From Vreelandella neptunia (GTDB lineage: Bacteria > Pseudomonadota > Gammaproteobacteria > Pseudomonadales > Halomonadaceae): a stretch of 64,000 nt of DNA. Position 1 is the first letter of the stretch, and the number at the start of each line of letters is the position of its first letter. The notes below the pieces were generated by a model. The model was given only the letters and a program-made list of their open reading frames with translations, did no database searches and was not told the origin of the DNA. The translations under genes were made by a program, and so were the position numbers. The DNA lies in the NCBI RefSeq assembly GCF_034479615.1, contig NZ_CP140255.1:4154001-4218000 (forward strand), given 5' to 3'. Positions 50,692 through 60,194 of the stretch are shown one piece after another.

Positions 50692-51582
50692 ATGAGTGCA
50701 CCCCTGCCCCCACGGCTGGCCGCTTTTCACGCTAATGGCGCGGATCGTTACGGCGTTGTTACCGCTGACGGGATCATTGATCTACTGCCAGAGTTTGGTC
50801 ATCGGTTCAAAGGTCTTAAAGAAGTTATTGAAGCGGGCGCGATCGACGAACTGTTGAACGCCGCAGAAGGCCGCCGCCCAAGCTATCGTGAAGAAGATGT
50901 CACTTATCTGATTCCCATCGCCAACCCTGAGAAACTGATCTGTGTCGGCGTTAATTTTCCGTCACGTAATGAAGAGTATAAAGACGGCCAGGCCGCCCCC
51001 AGCAAGCCTTCCTTGTTCATTCGCTTCCCGCGCAGTTTTGTCGGCCATCGCCAGAACCTGGTACGCCCTCCCGAGAGCGAGCAGCTCGACTATGAAGGTG
51101 AAGTGACCATCGTTATCGGCAAGGGCGGCCGGCGTATTTCAAAAGAGAAGGCTTACGAGCATATTGCCGCGCTTACCCTATGCAACGAGGGCACCATTCG
51201 TGATTGGGTACGACATGCCAAATTCAACGTCACCCAGGGGAAGAACTTTGACGCCACCGGCGCTATCGGGCCATGGCTGGTGCCGTTCCATAACGCCTCT
51301 CAGTTAGACGATATAGAGCTGACCACCCGGGTCAACGGCGAAGTACGCCAGAACGACCGCACCTCGCGCATGATGTTCGATTTTCGCTATATCGTGAACT
51401 ACGTCTCCACGTTTACCACCCTGGTGCCCGGCGACGTTATCGTCTGTGGTACGCCTACCGGCGCCGGTGCGCGCTTCGATCCCCCTATCTGGCTGAAGCC
51501 TGGCGATGTCATTGAGGTCGAAGCGGAAGGCATCGGCAAACTGGTCAACGGCGTGGAGGATGAGAAAAATGCCATTAACTGA
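50692..51582 (+). CDS. hpaG: Fumarylacetoacetase-family isomerase/decarboxylase of the Hpa pathway
   Basis: Single FAH domain, 296 residues. E. coli HpaG is about 430, with two such domains. In the pathway the family does OPET decarboxylation and/or HHDD isomerisation. Metal-site segments are EQLDYEGEVTIVIG and KNFDATGAIGPWLVP, with GDVIVCGTPTGAGARFDPP near the C-terminus. I chose the ATG at 50692 with GGAGA 8 bases upstream. The first 60 or so residues are a small N-terminal domain. It overlaps hpaH by 14 bases. Which half-reaction it performs is not certain. Confidence 0.85.
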   Translation: MSAPLPPRLAAFHANGADRYGVVTADGIIDLLPEFGHRFKGLKEVIEAGAIDELLNAAEGRRPSYREEDVTYLIPIANPEKLICVGVNFPSRNEEYKDGQAAPSKPSLFIRFPRSFVGHRQNLVRPPESEQLDYEGEVTIVIGKGGRRISKEKAYEHIAALTLCNEGTIRDWVRHAKFNVTQGKNFDATGAIGPWLVPFHNASQLDDIELTTRVNGEVRQNDRTSRMMFDFRYIVNYVSTFTTLVPGDVIVCGTPTGAGARFDPPIWLKPGDVIEVEAEGIGKLVNGVEDEKNAIN

Positions 51583-52366
51583 CGCCCAGATATCCGCTGC
51601 CGCCGAAGCACTTCTGGCGGCGGAAAAAAACCGCGAGCAGATCGGCCTACTGTCGCGCCAATATCCCGACATGACGCTGGATGATGCCTATGCCATCCAG
51701 GCGGCTCAGCTACAAAAAAAGACCGAGCATGACGTCATTGGCTGGAAAATCGGCCTGACTTCCAAGGTAATGCAGGATGCCCTGGGGATCGATACACCTG
51801 ATAGCGGCGTGCTGTATGACTACATGCGCTTTTCGACAGGGGCCGTGATTGCCAAGGATCACTTTATTCAACCCCGCATTGAAGCTGAAATAGCCTTCGT
51901 CATGAAAGCGCCCCTGGAAGGTGAAGTAACCCGAGAGGACGTGCTGGCGGCCACGGATTACGTTGTGCCCTCGCTGGAGATTCTGGATACGCGCATCGTT
52001 CGTCAGGATGCTGCTACCGGCCAGACACGCCTGATTGTCGATACGGTATCCGACAATGCGGCCAATGCGGGCATTGTGCTTGGCAACGAGCGTCACTTGC
52101 CGACGGCTTTTGACCTGCGCTGGGTGGGTGCCATCGTCAAGAAAGATGGCAACGTCGTGGCCACCGGCCTGGGAGCGGGCGTGCTGGACGATCCGGTAAC
52201 CGGGTTAGTCTGGCTGGCCCGCCGCATGGCCACTTATGGCCAACGTATTGAAGCAGGGCAAGTGGTGCTGTCGGGCTCTTTTATCGGCCCGGTGGAATGC
52301 CCTTCCGGCAGCGACATTGACGCCGACTTTGGCCCCTTTGGAACGGTGAAGCTGCGCTTCGATTAA
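51569..52366 (+). CDS. hpaH: 2-oxohept-3-ene-1,7-dioate hydratase
   Basis: Hydratase of the HpaH/MhpD family, 265 residues. It adds water to 2-oxohept-3-enedioate to give 4-hydroxy-2-oxoheptanedioate. Mg-site residues are expected in IQPRIEAEIAFVMK. Other family blocks are GWKIGLTSKVMQDALGI and LEILDTRIV. I chose the ATG at 51569 (MPLTDAQISAAAEALL) with GGAGG within the end of hpaG, so translation is coupled. It converges on hpaA, 22 bases away. Confidence 0.92.
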   Translation: MPLTDAQISAAAEALLAAEKNREQIGLLSRQYPDMTLDDAYAIQAAQLQKKTEHDVIGWKIGLTSKVMQDALGIDTPDSGVLYDYMRFSTGAVIAKDHFIQPRIEAEIAFVMKAPLEGEVTREDVLAATDYVVPSLEILDTRIVRQDAATGQTRLIVDTVSDNAANAGIVLGNERHLPTAFDLRWVGAIVKKDGNVVATGLGAGVLDDPVTGLVWLARRMATYGQRIEAGQVVLSGSFIGPVECPSGSDIDADFGPFGTVKLRFD

Positions 52367-52388
52367 AGGATGCCTCGTCAACGCCTGC

Positions 52389-53288
52389 TCACGACTGGCT
52401 AAGCTGATGGTGGCGGTAATTTGAGGGAGTGGTATCGGCATGACGAGCAAAGAAGCGACAAAAGTAGGCGGGATCCTGGAAGCCCAACTGGTAGCCAATC
52501 TCGTTGACGGTCATACCGGTAAAGGTCAGCATCCGGCGAGCTTCCTGCATCAGCCGCTCATGCACCAGCCGCTTACTGGGCACCCCAGCGATACGACGGC
52601 ACACGCTATTGAGCCGCGCCTCGGTCACGTTAAGGGCCGAGGCGTACGCCGACAGCGTCCAGTGCGCTTTGAAGTGGGCTTCGATTTCCAGATTGAAGCG
52701 GTGAAACAGCATCAGCTCGTCATGCCGTGCATGCTGCGCTTTGAGGGAGTTGGCCGAAAGCCGAAACAGGCTGATAAACAGCAACCGCGTCAGGGTCGTC
52801 AGCGCCACGTCACGCCCTTTACGCTCGGCAGCAAACTCCGCCCCCAGCTCATCGAAAAGCCGCTCAATGCGGGCAACCTCATGGCGGGCCTCCGAGCTGA
52901 CGTGGCCGGTGGCAACGCAAACGGGCGTAATCTGCCCAATACTGCCAAGGTCAGGGCACTCATCAAGCAGCGACCATACCAGTTGCTGGCGCACCGTCAG
53001 CACATGGCCATCGCTGCCCTCTTCGGTGGTGAACGAATGGGGAATTCCGGGCGGCGTCAAAAAGAACATCGGCCCTTGCTGATGATACTGCCGGTTATCC
53101 AGGTAAACCCTGACCATGCCGCTGTTGATGTAGTGCACCTGAAAAAAGCGGTCATGGTGGTGAACCGGCATGTTGCGCCCGAAGAAGTCAGCCATCGGCC
53201 TGAGGGCATCGTAATGCACCGCCGCGTCAGCATACCGCTGATCGTACTCCTGACCGATCGTGATATTGGGAATGGGGGTCAACGCCAT
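52389..53288 (-). CDS. hpaA: 4-hydroxyphenylacetate catabolism activator HpaA (AraC family)
   Basis: Transcription factor, 299 residues. The N-terminal cupin (about 35-100) has MPVHHHDRFFQVHYINSG and FFLTPPGIPHSFTTEEGSDGHVL, a metal-binding-like histidine set. The C-terminal HTH has LSAYASALNVTEARLNSVCRRIAGVPSKRLVHERL and VNEIGYQLGFQDPAYFCRFFARHADTTPSNYR. It is the only minus-strand gene in the hpa cluster. It converges on hpaH and is divergent from the type III dioxygenase gene, which it may activate. Confidence 0.9.
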   Translation of the reverse strand: MALTPIPNITIGQEYDQRYADAAVHYDALRPMADFFGRNMPVHHHDRFFQVHYINSGMVRVYLDNRQYHQQGPMFFLTPPGIPHSFTTEEGSDGHVLTVRQQLVWSLLDECPDLGSIGQITPVCVATGHVSSEARHEVARIERLFDELGAEFAAERKGRDVALTTLTRLLFISLFRLSANSLKAQHARHDELMLFHRFNLEIEAHFKAHWTLSAYASALNVTEARLNSVCRRIAGVPSKRLVHERLMQEARRMLTFTGMTVNEIGYQLGFQDPAYFCRFFARHADTTPSNYRHHQLSQS

Positions 53289-53337
53289 GTGTCTGCTCCT
53301 GGGTGGGCGCGTCTTAACCCTAAACGCTGTTCATATA

Positions 53338-53349
53338 TTAACAAACTAA
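53338..53349. promoter_or_regulatory. Degenerate operator-like motif between hpaA and the type III dioxygenase
   Basis: TTAAC-aa-ACTAA, two mismatches from TTAAT-NN-ATTAA, in the 145-base divergent promoter region. Support is weak but the place is right. Confidence 0.3.
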
Positions 53350-53433
53350 CGAGGCAACTCTCCATGGCGACAAGCCACCCGCTGGAGATAGCCACTCGTA
53401 TTTCAAGCGCCACGCCGCACTGAGAGGAATAAA

Positions 53434-54288
53434 ATGGGCGAAATTGTTTTAGCCGCCAAGGTGACCCATGTCCCTTCGATGTACCTATCCGAACAGCCTG
53501 GCCAACACCACGGCTGCCGGGCTGAGGCCATTGCCGGGCACAAGGAGATCGGCCGTCGCGCCCGCGAATTAGGCGCAGACGTTGCGCTGGTGTTCGATAC
53601 CCACTGGCTGGTCAACAGTGGGTATCACATTAACTGCAGCAATCACTTTGAAGGTATCTATACCAGCAACGAACTGCCCCACTTTATTCAAGACATGGCC
53701 TACAACTACGCAGGCTGCCCCGACCTCGGCGAGCTGATCGCCACGGAAGCGAACCGCTCAGACATTCGTACCATGGCGCACAATATCAAAAGCCTGAAGC
53801 TTGAGTACGGCACCCTGGTACCTATGCGCTATATGCACATGGGAGTCCCTGAGGAGCAGGCGCTCAAAGTGGTGTCGATTGCGGCCTGGGATGCCTGGCA
53901 CGACCTGAATGAAAGCATCAAATTTGGCGAAGCCATACGCCGCGCCATCAAGGTCAGCAATCACAACGTCATGGTGTTGGCCTCAGGGTCTCTTTCCCAC
54001 CGCTTTAGTGATAACAGCGATGCAATGGAAAACATGCACCGCTGGACGCGTGAATTTGACCGCCAGATGGATATACGTGTGGTTGAGATGTGGCGGCAGG
54101 GGCACTTCAAAGAATTCCGCACCATGCTGCCGGAATATGCCCAGCACTGCTACGGCGAAGGCGGTATGCATGATACCGCCATGCTGCTTGGCGTATTAGG
54201 CGAAGAGTACGACACGCCTGCCGAAATACTCACTGAGCCTTTTGGCAGTTCTGGCACCGGCCAAATCAACGCGATCTTTCCCCTTTAG
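53434..54288 (+). CDS. hpaD: 3,4-dihydroxyphenylacetate 2,3-dioxygenase, type III (LigB fold)
   Basis: Extradiol dioxygenase of the LigB superfamily, 284 residues, colinear with E. coli HpaD/HpcB. Shared blocks are [62 protein letters not shown] and [10 protein letters not shown]. Iron ligands are expected from the N-terminal His in THVPSM and the His in DTHWLV, plus a Glu. AGAGGA is 8 bases before the ATG. It starts a second transcription unit (hpaD, hpaI, gabD-like, hpaR). It is unrelated in fold to the dioxygenase at 49641, though the expected reaction is the same. Confidence 0.92.
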   Translation: MGEIVLAAKVTHVPSMYLSEQPGQHHGCRAEAIAGHKEIGRRARELGADVALVFDTHWLVNSGYHINCSNHFEGIYTSNELPHFIQDMAYNYAGCPDLGELIATEANRSDIRTMAHNIKSLKLEYGTLVPMRYMHMGVPEEQALKVVSIAAWDAWHDLNESIKFGEAIRRAIKVSNHNVMVLASGSLSHRFSDNSDAMENMHRWTREFDRQMDIRVVEMWRQGHFKEFRTMLPEYAQHCYGEGGMHDTAMLLGVLGEEYDTPAEILTEPFGSSGTGQINAIFPL

Positions 54289-54370
54289 GCAGTCTCGAGG
54301 TAACCGTCTGGCTGGTTCGGCGCCCGGGGCGGTAACGAGAGCCACTCATTACACAAGCAGGAGATATGGC

Positions 54371-55183
54371 ATGGAGATACCTACCAATACGTTCAAGCAG
54401 GCGTTAGCCAATAATGAGCCGCAAATTGGTCTATGGCTGGGGCTAGCCAATGGATACTGTGCGGAGCTCTCTGCCAATGCGGGCTTCGACTGGCTATTAA
54501 TCGACGGCGAGCATGCCCCCAACGACCTGCGCACAATACTGGCTCAGCTGCAGGCCGTCGCGCCTTACCAAGCTCACCCCATCGTGCGTCCGCCGGTCGG
54601 CGACACCGCGCTGATCAAGCAGTATCTGGATATCGGCGTACAAACGCTATTGATCCCCATGGTCGATAGCGCCGAACAGGCCCGCGAGTTGGTACGTGCC
54701 ACTCGCTATCCGCCAGAAGGCATTCGCGGCGTCGGCAGTGCACTGGCACGCGCTTCGCGCTGGAACAGCATCCCCGGCTACCTGGATAAAGCGGATAACG
54801 AAATCTGCCTGTTAGTACAGATCGAAACCCAGGAAGGCCTTAAGCACCTTGATGAAATTGCCGCCGTCGAAGGGGTGGATGGGGTGTTCCTCGGCCCCGC
54901 CGACCTCAGCGCATCCCTAGGGCATCGCGGTAACCCGGGTCACGAAACGGTGCAAAACGCCATTGAAGACGCCATCCAGCGCATTCAGCAGTCAGGCAAA
55001 GCGGCCGGCATTTTATCGGCAGACCGCCAGCTCGCAGCACGCTATCTAACCTTAGGTTGCACCTTTGTCGCCGTCGGCGTCGACACCAGCGTCTTGATGA
55101 ACTCACTGAAAGCGTTGGCCAGCAGCTTTAAAGACGACGGTGATACCGCACCAGCGGCGGCCACGCCCCCGTCGGTTTACTAA
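54371..55183 (+). CDS. hpaI: 4-hydroxy-2-oxoheptanedioate aldolase
   Basis: Class II metal-dependent aldolase, 270 residues, splitting 4-hydroxy-2-oxoheptanedioate into pyruvate and succinic semialdehyde. Family marks are [14 protein letters not shown] (catalytic His), [25 protein letters not shown] (metal Glu) and [15 protein letters not shown] (metal Asp). I chose the ATG at 54371 ([12 protein letters not shown]) with AGGAGA 9 bases upstream. A longer frame overlapping hpaD was rejected. The last 15 residues are a low-complexity Ala/Pro tail. The next gene consumes its succinic semialdehyde. Confidence 0.93.
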   Translation: MEIPTNTFKQALANNEPQIGLWLGLANGYCAELSANAGFDWLLIDGEHAPNDLRTILAQLQAVAPYQAHPIVRPPVGDTALIKQYLDIGVQTLLIPMVDSAEQARELVRATRYPPEGIRGVGSALARASRWNSIPGYLDKADNEICLLVQIETQEGLKHLDEIAAVEGVDGVFLGPADLSASLGHRGNPGHETVQNAIEDAIQRIQQSGKAAGILSADRQLAARYLTLGCTFVAVGVDTSVLMNSLKALASSFKDDGDTAPAAATPPSVY

Positions 55184-55238
55184 CGTCACCTATCACCGCT
55201 TTTTTAACCCACTGCCTATTTTACGTTAGGAATCATTC

Positions 55239-56690
55239 ATGAAACTGCACGACTCACGCCTACTGCGCCAACACGCTTTTATCAATGGCCAGTGGGTCAG
55301 CGCCGATAACGGCGAAACCTTCAGCGTCACCAGTCCCGCGGACAACACGCCGATCACCGACGTTGCCCGGGTTGGAGGCGTGGAAACACGCCGGGCAATA
55401 GAAGCCGCTGAAGCCGCGCTGCCAGCCTGGCGCGATAAAACGGCGAAGGAGCGCGCCGCTATTCTTCGCCAATGGTTCACCTTGATGCATGAACACAAAG
55501 AAGACTTGGCCCGCCTGTTGAGCTGGGAGCAGGGTAAGCCGCTTGCCGAGAGCCGAGGCGAGATCGACTACGGCGCCAGCTTTATCGAGTGGTTTGCCGA
55601 AGAAGGCAAACGCGTTTATGGCGATGTCATCCCTAACGATAAACCGGGTCGTCGCCTCGTCGTCATCAAACAGCCGGTGGGGGTAGTTGCCGCCATTACG
55701 CCGTGGAATTTCCCGGTGGCAATGATTACCCGCAAAGCTGGCCCAGCCCTGGCAGCCGGCTGTACCATGGTGCTCAAACCCGCCTCCGAAACGCCACTTT
55801 CGGCGCTGGCCTTGGCCGAACTTGGCGAACGGGCGGGTATCCCAGCAGGTGTGTTTAATGTGGTTACCGGCCGCGCCGGCGCTATCGGCAGCGAACTCAC
55901 TCAACATGCAAGCGTGCGGAAACTGTCGTTTACCGGCTCCACGGAAATCGGCCGTCAGCTAATGGAAGAGTGCGCCGGTACGATTAAAAAAGTCAGTATG
56001 GAGCTGGGCGGCAATGCCCCCTTTATCGTCTTTGACGACGCCAACCTGGATGATGCCGTTGAAGGCGCTCTGGCGTCCAAATTCCGCAACAGCGGGCAAA
56101 CCTGTGTCTGCACAAACCGCTTTCTGGTTCATGATGCTGTCTATGATGCCTTCAGTGAGAAATTGGTCGCCGCCGTTCGTAAACTGAAGGTTGCACCCGC
56201 AGAGGAAGAAGGTGCCCAGCAAGGCCCGCTTATTAATCTAAAAGCGGTCGATAAAGTGAAAAGCCATATTGAAAATGCGCTAAGCCAGGGCGCTAAAGTG
56301 TTATGCGGCGGACAATCCCACGCTTTGGGCGGTAACTTCTTTGAACCCACCGTGCTCGGCGATGCCACGCCAGCCATGGATGTCGCCAACGAAGAGACCT
56401 TTGGCCCCCTGGCGCCGCTGTTTCGCTTTGGTACAGAAGCAGAAGCGATAGCCATGGCCAACGACACTCCCTTTGGTCTCGCCGCCTACGTTTATACGCA
56501 AAACATTGGCCGTTGCTGGCGTGTAGGGGAGGCTCTTGAGTATGGTATGGTAGGAATTAACGAAGGTATTATCTCGACGGAAGTGGCTCCTTTTGGCGGC
56601 ATCAAGGCCTCTGGCGTTGGCCGGGAAGGATCTCATTACGGTATTGAAGATTATCTCGAAATTAAATATATGTGCATGGGCATTAAGTAA
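55239..56690 (+). CDS. gabD: Succinate-semialdehyde dehydrogenase
   Basis: NAD(P)-dependent dehydrogenase, 483 residues, turning the succinic semialdehyde from HpaI into succinate. GabD-type features are LLRQHAFINGQWV at the N-terminus, GSTEIGRQLM, MELGGNAPFIVFDDA with the general-base Glu, and NSGQTCVCTNR with the nucleophile Cys. The C-terminus is APFGGIKASGVGREGSHYGIEDYLEIKY. AGGAA lies before the ATG at 55239. Placement after hpaI completes the pathway into the TCA cycle. Confidence 0.93.
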   Translation: MKLHDSRLLRQHAFINGQWVSADNGETFSVTSPADNTPITDVARVGGVETRRAIEAAEAALPAWRDKTAKERAAILRQWFTLMHEHKEDLARLLSWEQGKPLAESRGEIDYGASFIEWFAEEGKRVYGDVIPNDKPGRRLVVIKQPVGVVAAITPWNFPVAMITRKAGPALAAGCTMVLKPASETPLSALALAELGERAGIPAGVFNVVTGRAGAIGSELTQHASVRKLSFTGSTEIGRQLMEECAGTIKKVSMELGGNAPFIVFDDANLDDAVEGALASKFRNSGQTCVCTNRFLVHDAVYDAFSEKLVAAVRKLKVAPAEEEGAQQGPLINLKAVDKVKSHIENALSQGAKVLCGGQSHALGGNFFEPTVLGDATPAMDVANEETFGPLAPLFRFGTEAEAIAMANDTPFGLAAYVYTQNIGRCWRVGEALEYGMVGINEGIISTEVAPFGGIKASGVGREGSHYGIEDYLEIKYMCMGIK

Positions 56691-56745
56691 TACTCCCAGT
56701 GCCACCAGGCAGCTTGTCCTGGTGGCTATTTAGAAAAGGCAACGA

Positions 56746-57201
56746 ATGGCACGCCCTACTCCCTCCTTAACGTTGGCGTTGATGCAAGCCCGTGAGTCCG
56801 CGATGGACTTCTTCAGGCCCCATCTCAACCGCCACAATATAACCGAACAGCAGTGGCGAGTGATTCGCATCCTGTGGCAGTCGGAAGATCAAACCCTGGA
56901 AAGCCACCGGCTGGCGAAACTCGCCTGTATACTGCCACCCAGTTTGACTGGCGTGCTGGTTAGACTTGAACAGAATGGCCTGGTGGAACGCTGGAAACCT
57001 GCCACCGACCAGCGCCGCCTGTGCGTCACGCTAACCGGAAAAGGCAATGCGCTATTCGAGGAAATGAAAGTTGAAATGATCAGTCAGTACAAGAAGATTC
57101 AGCGAGCGCTGGGGGAGGAGAAGTACCGTACCCTGATGAGCCTGCTGAAAGAAGTGCAAGAGCTTAATCCAGATCAACTGCCTTCCGACCCTGATACTTA
57201 A
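56746..57201 (+). CDS. hpaR: Homoprotocatechuate operon repressor HpaR (MarR family)
   Basis: Winged-helix MarR regulator, 151 residues. It has an N-terminal helix with FFRPHLNRHNITEQQWRVIRIL, recognition region LAKLACILPPSLTGVLVRLEQNGLVERWKPATDQRR, and a C-terminal dimer helix. It closely resembles HpaR, which represses the meta-cleavage operon until hydroxyphenylacetates bind. It is the last gene of the second hpa unit, 55 bases after gabD. The palindromes near hpaF and the second TRAP operon are candidate sites for it. Confidence 0.9.
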   Translation: MARPTPSLTLALMQARESAMDFFRPHLNRHNITEQQWRVIRILWQSEDQTLESHRLAKLACILPPSLTGVLVRLEQNGLVERWKPATDQRRLCVTLTGKGNALFEEMKVEMISQYKKIQRALGEEKYRTLMSLLKEVQELNPDQLPSDPDT

Positions 57202-57232
57202 CGTTCAATGGTAAGTTATCATCACGGCTGCG

Positions 57233-57268
57233 GGCCCTTTTATGCAATCCTCACTGCTTAAAAGGGCC
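57233..57268. terminator. Possible hairpin terminator between convergent hpaR and PAS genes
   Basis: Perfect 10-bp arms GGCCCTTTTA / TAAAAGGGCC with a 16-base loop. It has no good T-run, so it is weak by the usual rule, but it lies where both transcripts should end. Confidence 0.4.
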
Positions 57269-57290
57269 TCCTTGTCTAAACGGCTCACCG

Positions 57291-58250
57291 TTAAACGTTT
57301 TGCTGCTCCTGAGATTCCAAGACTTCTTGAATGCGTTTCGTGGCATCCTGCGTTTGGTTGGCCAGTTTTTTGACTTCATCGGCGACGACCGAAAAGCCCC
57401 TGCCTGCCTCGCCTGCCCGTGCCGCTTCAACCGCAGCATTGAGCGCCAGTAGATTGGTTTGAGTGGCAATCTGGCTGATCACATCCACCACCTCTGACAC
57501 CTGGTGGTAGGTCTTCTGATTGTTAACCACGATGGTTTCATGGGCAGACTTGGCCGACCGCTCATCCTCAATGTTACGAACCGCGCCAATGACGCGTAAC
57601 AGTTGACCATCTTCGCCCCTGATCGCGCGGCCACGCTCCCTAAACCAGCAATAGCCATGGCGTTTATGGTACATACGGAATTCTTCTACATATTCGCCCG
57701 AGCCTGATGGCGAGAGAACTTCCCTTTCAAACGCTGCTAAAATATTGGGCAAATCATCTGGATGGGTGATATTCGCCTGGCTGTCCATCCCATTAGGCAG
57801 CTCCTCCCGGGTATAGCCCAAGAGGCTCCTAAACTGATCAGTGATGACCATCTCACTTGCCGGATCTTCTACATCACCGTGGTAGACGATAAAGTCCCAT
57901 ACGCCTTCGGTGAGCGTCAGTTGTATCATCTCCCATACCCTTTGCTCCCCCGTCAAGCGTTGGCACTCTGCTTCCAGCGAGCGAATACGGTCGTCTTTTT
58001 GGCGGACAAGCTCTGCATGGTGCCTTTCCATTTCTGTGAGGCTTTGCGACGCTGAGGCCAACTCGTTGGCAAGCGCATTTTCTGACTCGGATTTACGGTC
58101 AATAAATGATTGGATGGTTGAAAACAGGTCTGAATTGCGACGTAGTTCACTAAAAATGGAGCTATCAATGGCGCCTTGGCCACCCTCTAACTGACCAAAA
58201 AAACCCAGAATGTCATCCGCTAGCCTTTTGGAAGATCTTATATTTAACAT
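57291..58250 (-). CDS. PAS domain protein with minimal chemoreceptor signalling tip
   Basis: Cytosolic sensor, 319 residues, with no membrane helix. A predicted coiled coil (about 50-105) precedes a PAS_3-type domain (about 110-235: [65 protein letters not shown]). The C-terminus is only about 75 residues of methyl-accepting chemoreceptor hairpin ([40 protein letters not shown]). The methylation helices are missing, yet the CheA/CheW-contact tip is intact. It converges on hpaR, and no chemotaxis genes are near. It may signal to CheA in response to redox or an aromatic ligand. Confidence 0.85.
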   Translation of the reverse strand: MLNIRSSKRLADDILGFFGQLEGGQGAIDSSIFSELRRNSDLFSTIQSFIDRKSESENALANELASASQSLTEMERHHAELVRQKDDRIRSLEAECQRLTGEQRVWEMIQLTLTEGVWDFIVYHGDVEDPASEMVITDQFRSLLGYTREELPNGMDSQANITHPDDLPNILAAFEREVLSPSGSGEYVEEFRMYHKRHGYCWFRERGRAIRGEDGQLLRVIGAVRNIEDERSAKSAHETIVVNNQKTYHQVSEVVDVISQIATQTNLLALNAAVEAARAGEAGRGFSVVADEVKKLANQTQDATKRIQEVLESQEQQNV

Positions 58251-58526
58251 TATCGCTACCCTCTCCAGATTTGGCGCACGAAAGCAGCACCTTATCGTCG
58301 GTTTTCATGCACCGAGTGATCACGGTGGGTAGCATTACTGTGAGCATTGAAGTCGAGAGTTTCTTGTTTATAGGTGACAATCATTTGTACCCTTCTGCCA
58401 GAAGGTCGAGACAAAAACCACCCATCCCCCTGAATGTGCACGCCCCCCGTTGAGGCGTACTGCCCCGCTCAATCTGCTTCCTCACCTAGCGTTTTGCCGG
58501 TGTGCCGGCGTCAAAGCGCTGCATTA

Positions 58527-59975
58527 CTACTCCCCATAAGGCCCCAGGAAAGGTATTTTGTTTACGCTCGTAATCGCAGGGTCATCTAAAGCAATAAAGC
58601 GAAGCTCAATGGGCTGGCTGGGCTGAGTCAGGTCGGCCGCCTCTACCGTTAACCCTAGGCGTAGGCTGCGCGTCTCGTTTGCCAGCACCTCGATCGTGTC
58701 CATACCCTGTAGGCGAAGCCCTGGTAATCCCGCTACCGATAACGCATAGCGATGTGCCTGGCCATCTTGATTGCGCAGCGTCACGTTGTAGTAATTGATA
58801 ATGCGACCCTCGGCCGTGCTTTCAAACAATGTCTGGCGGTCGCGCACAACATCGACATCGATGGGCACACGGGAATTCAAGAAACCGACCAATAACACCA
58901 CCATAGAGAGTAGCGCCGCTGAGTAAGCCAGCAGCTGAGGTCGCCAAAAGCGGGTCGTTTTACCCTCCAGCTCGCGCTCGGTGGTGTAACGAATCAGCCC
59001 CAGCGGTTTATCGATCCGCGCCATCACGCTATCGCAGGCATCGATACACGCCGCGCAGCCAATACACTCGTACTGTAATCCATCGCGAATATCGATACCG
59101 GTGGGGCATACCTGAACGCAGAGTTCACAGTCGATGCAGTCACCGGCCCGAGTTGCCTCTACGCCCTTTTGAGGCGAGTTCCGACGCGGCTCGCCGCGGG
59201 CGGCATCGTAGGAAACAATCAGCGTATTGGCATCAAACATCGCCGACTGGAAGCGCGCATAGGGGCACATATGCAGACAAACCTGATGGCGAAGCCAACC
59301 GGCATTCAAGTAGGTAAACAGGGTAAAGAAACCGATCCAGAACAGCGCCAAAAGGTGCATATCCAGAGTAAACACATCCACTACTAACGCTCTTATCGGC
59401 GTGAAGTAACCAACAAAGGCTATTCCCGTTGCCAGCGCAATCAGTAACCAAGCCGCATGTTTGGCGGTTTTGCGCCATAGCGTATCCAAACTTCGGGGCG
59501 ATTTATCGCGCCGAATGCGACGGTGCCGTGGCCCTTCCAGGCGATGCTCGAACCAGATAAACAGAAACGTCCAAACGCTTTGCGGGCAGCTGTAGCCACA
59601 CCACACACGCCCCGCCACCACCGTGATCAAAAACAACCCAAAGGCGCACAGCACCAAAATCCAGGTGAGTAAGATAAAGTCCTGGGGGTAAAACGTCGCC
59701 GCAAACAGGTGGAACTCCTGGGCAGAGAGGTCAAACCACACCAGCGGCCGGTCACCCCAGTTGATCCACGGCAAACCGAAATAAAGCGCCATCAACAGCC
59801 AGTTAGAAAAACGCCGGATACGCTGGAAAAAACCGCCTATTTCCCGCACATAAATATGCCCCAGCTTAGTGGAGTGAGAGTTAGGCGGTTTATTATTGGA
59901 AGGCTTAGAGGAGGGCGATTGGTACTCAACCGCCGCCTCCGTGGCCAGGTCTTGCAGTGGAATGCGTTGCGTCAT
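58527..59975 (-). CDS. ccoG: Cytochrome c oxidase accessory protein CcoG (FixG/RdxA)
   Basis: Membrane-bound polyferredoxin-like protein, 482 residues, needed for copper reduction during cbb3 oxidase assembly. It has about four or five membrane helices between residues 50 and 220, plus one near 345-365. Cysteine motifs are VWCGYSCPQSVWT and two [4Fe-4S] sites CIDCELCVQVCPTGIDI and CIGCAACIDACD. The C-terminal FixG Ig-like domain lies in the last 110 residues. It stands alone here without ccoNOQP or ccoHIS. It is divergent from the MocR gene. The 58251-58526 gap before it holds no gene. Confidence 0.93.
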   Translation of the reverse strand: MTQRIPLQDLATEAAVEYQSPSSKPSNNKPPNSHSTKLGHIYVREIGGFFQRIRRFSNWLLMALYFGLPWINWGDRPLVWFDLSAQEFHLFAATFYPQDFILLTWILVLCAFGLFLITVVAGRVWCGYSCPQSVWTFLFIWFEHRLEGPRHRRIRRDKSPRSLDTLWRKTAKHAAWLLIALATGIAFVGYFTPIRALVVDVFTLDMHLLALFWIGFFTLFTYLNAGWLRHQVCLHMCPYARFQSAMFDANTLIVSYDAARGEPRRNSPQKGVEATRAGDCIDCELCVQVCPTGIDIRDGLQYECIGCAACIDACDSVMARIDKPLGLIRYTTERELEGKTTRFWRPQLLAYSAALLSMVVLLVGFLNSRVPIDVDVVRDRQTLFESTAEGRIINYYNVTLRNQDGQAHRYALSVAGLPGLRLQGMDTIEVLANETRSLRLGLTVEAADLTQPSQPIELRFIALDDPAITSVNKIPFLGPYGE

Positions 59976-60194
59976 ACCGAGATCCAGAAAAGAGGGAGTA
60001 GAGGTCTATGCGGTCGAGGGACGTCATCGAATTAGCCGCTACTATGCCTTTCTGGCCGACAACTAAAACAGACGCAGTTTTAGAGAAAAAAGCCATATCA
60101 GTTGGTAACTACCGCCGAATATGGCGCTATCTGATATGCTTTTAATTAAGAGTATCGAAGCTGTTTATTACCCTACGCACCGACGGTTTATGCC

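Noticed and set aside
52440-53423. 327-codon open frame antisense to hpaA
   Set aside because: The HpaA frame has cupin and HTH motifs; the antisense product is rich in Arg, His and Gln with no recognisable fold.
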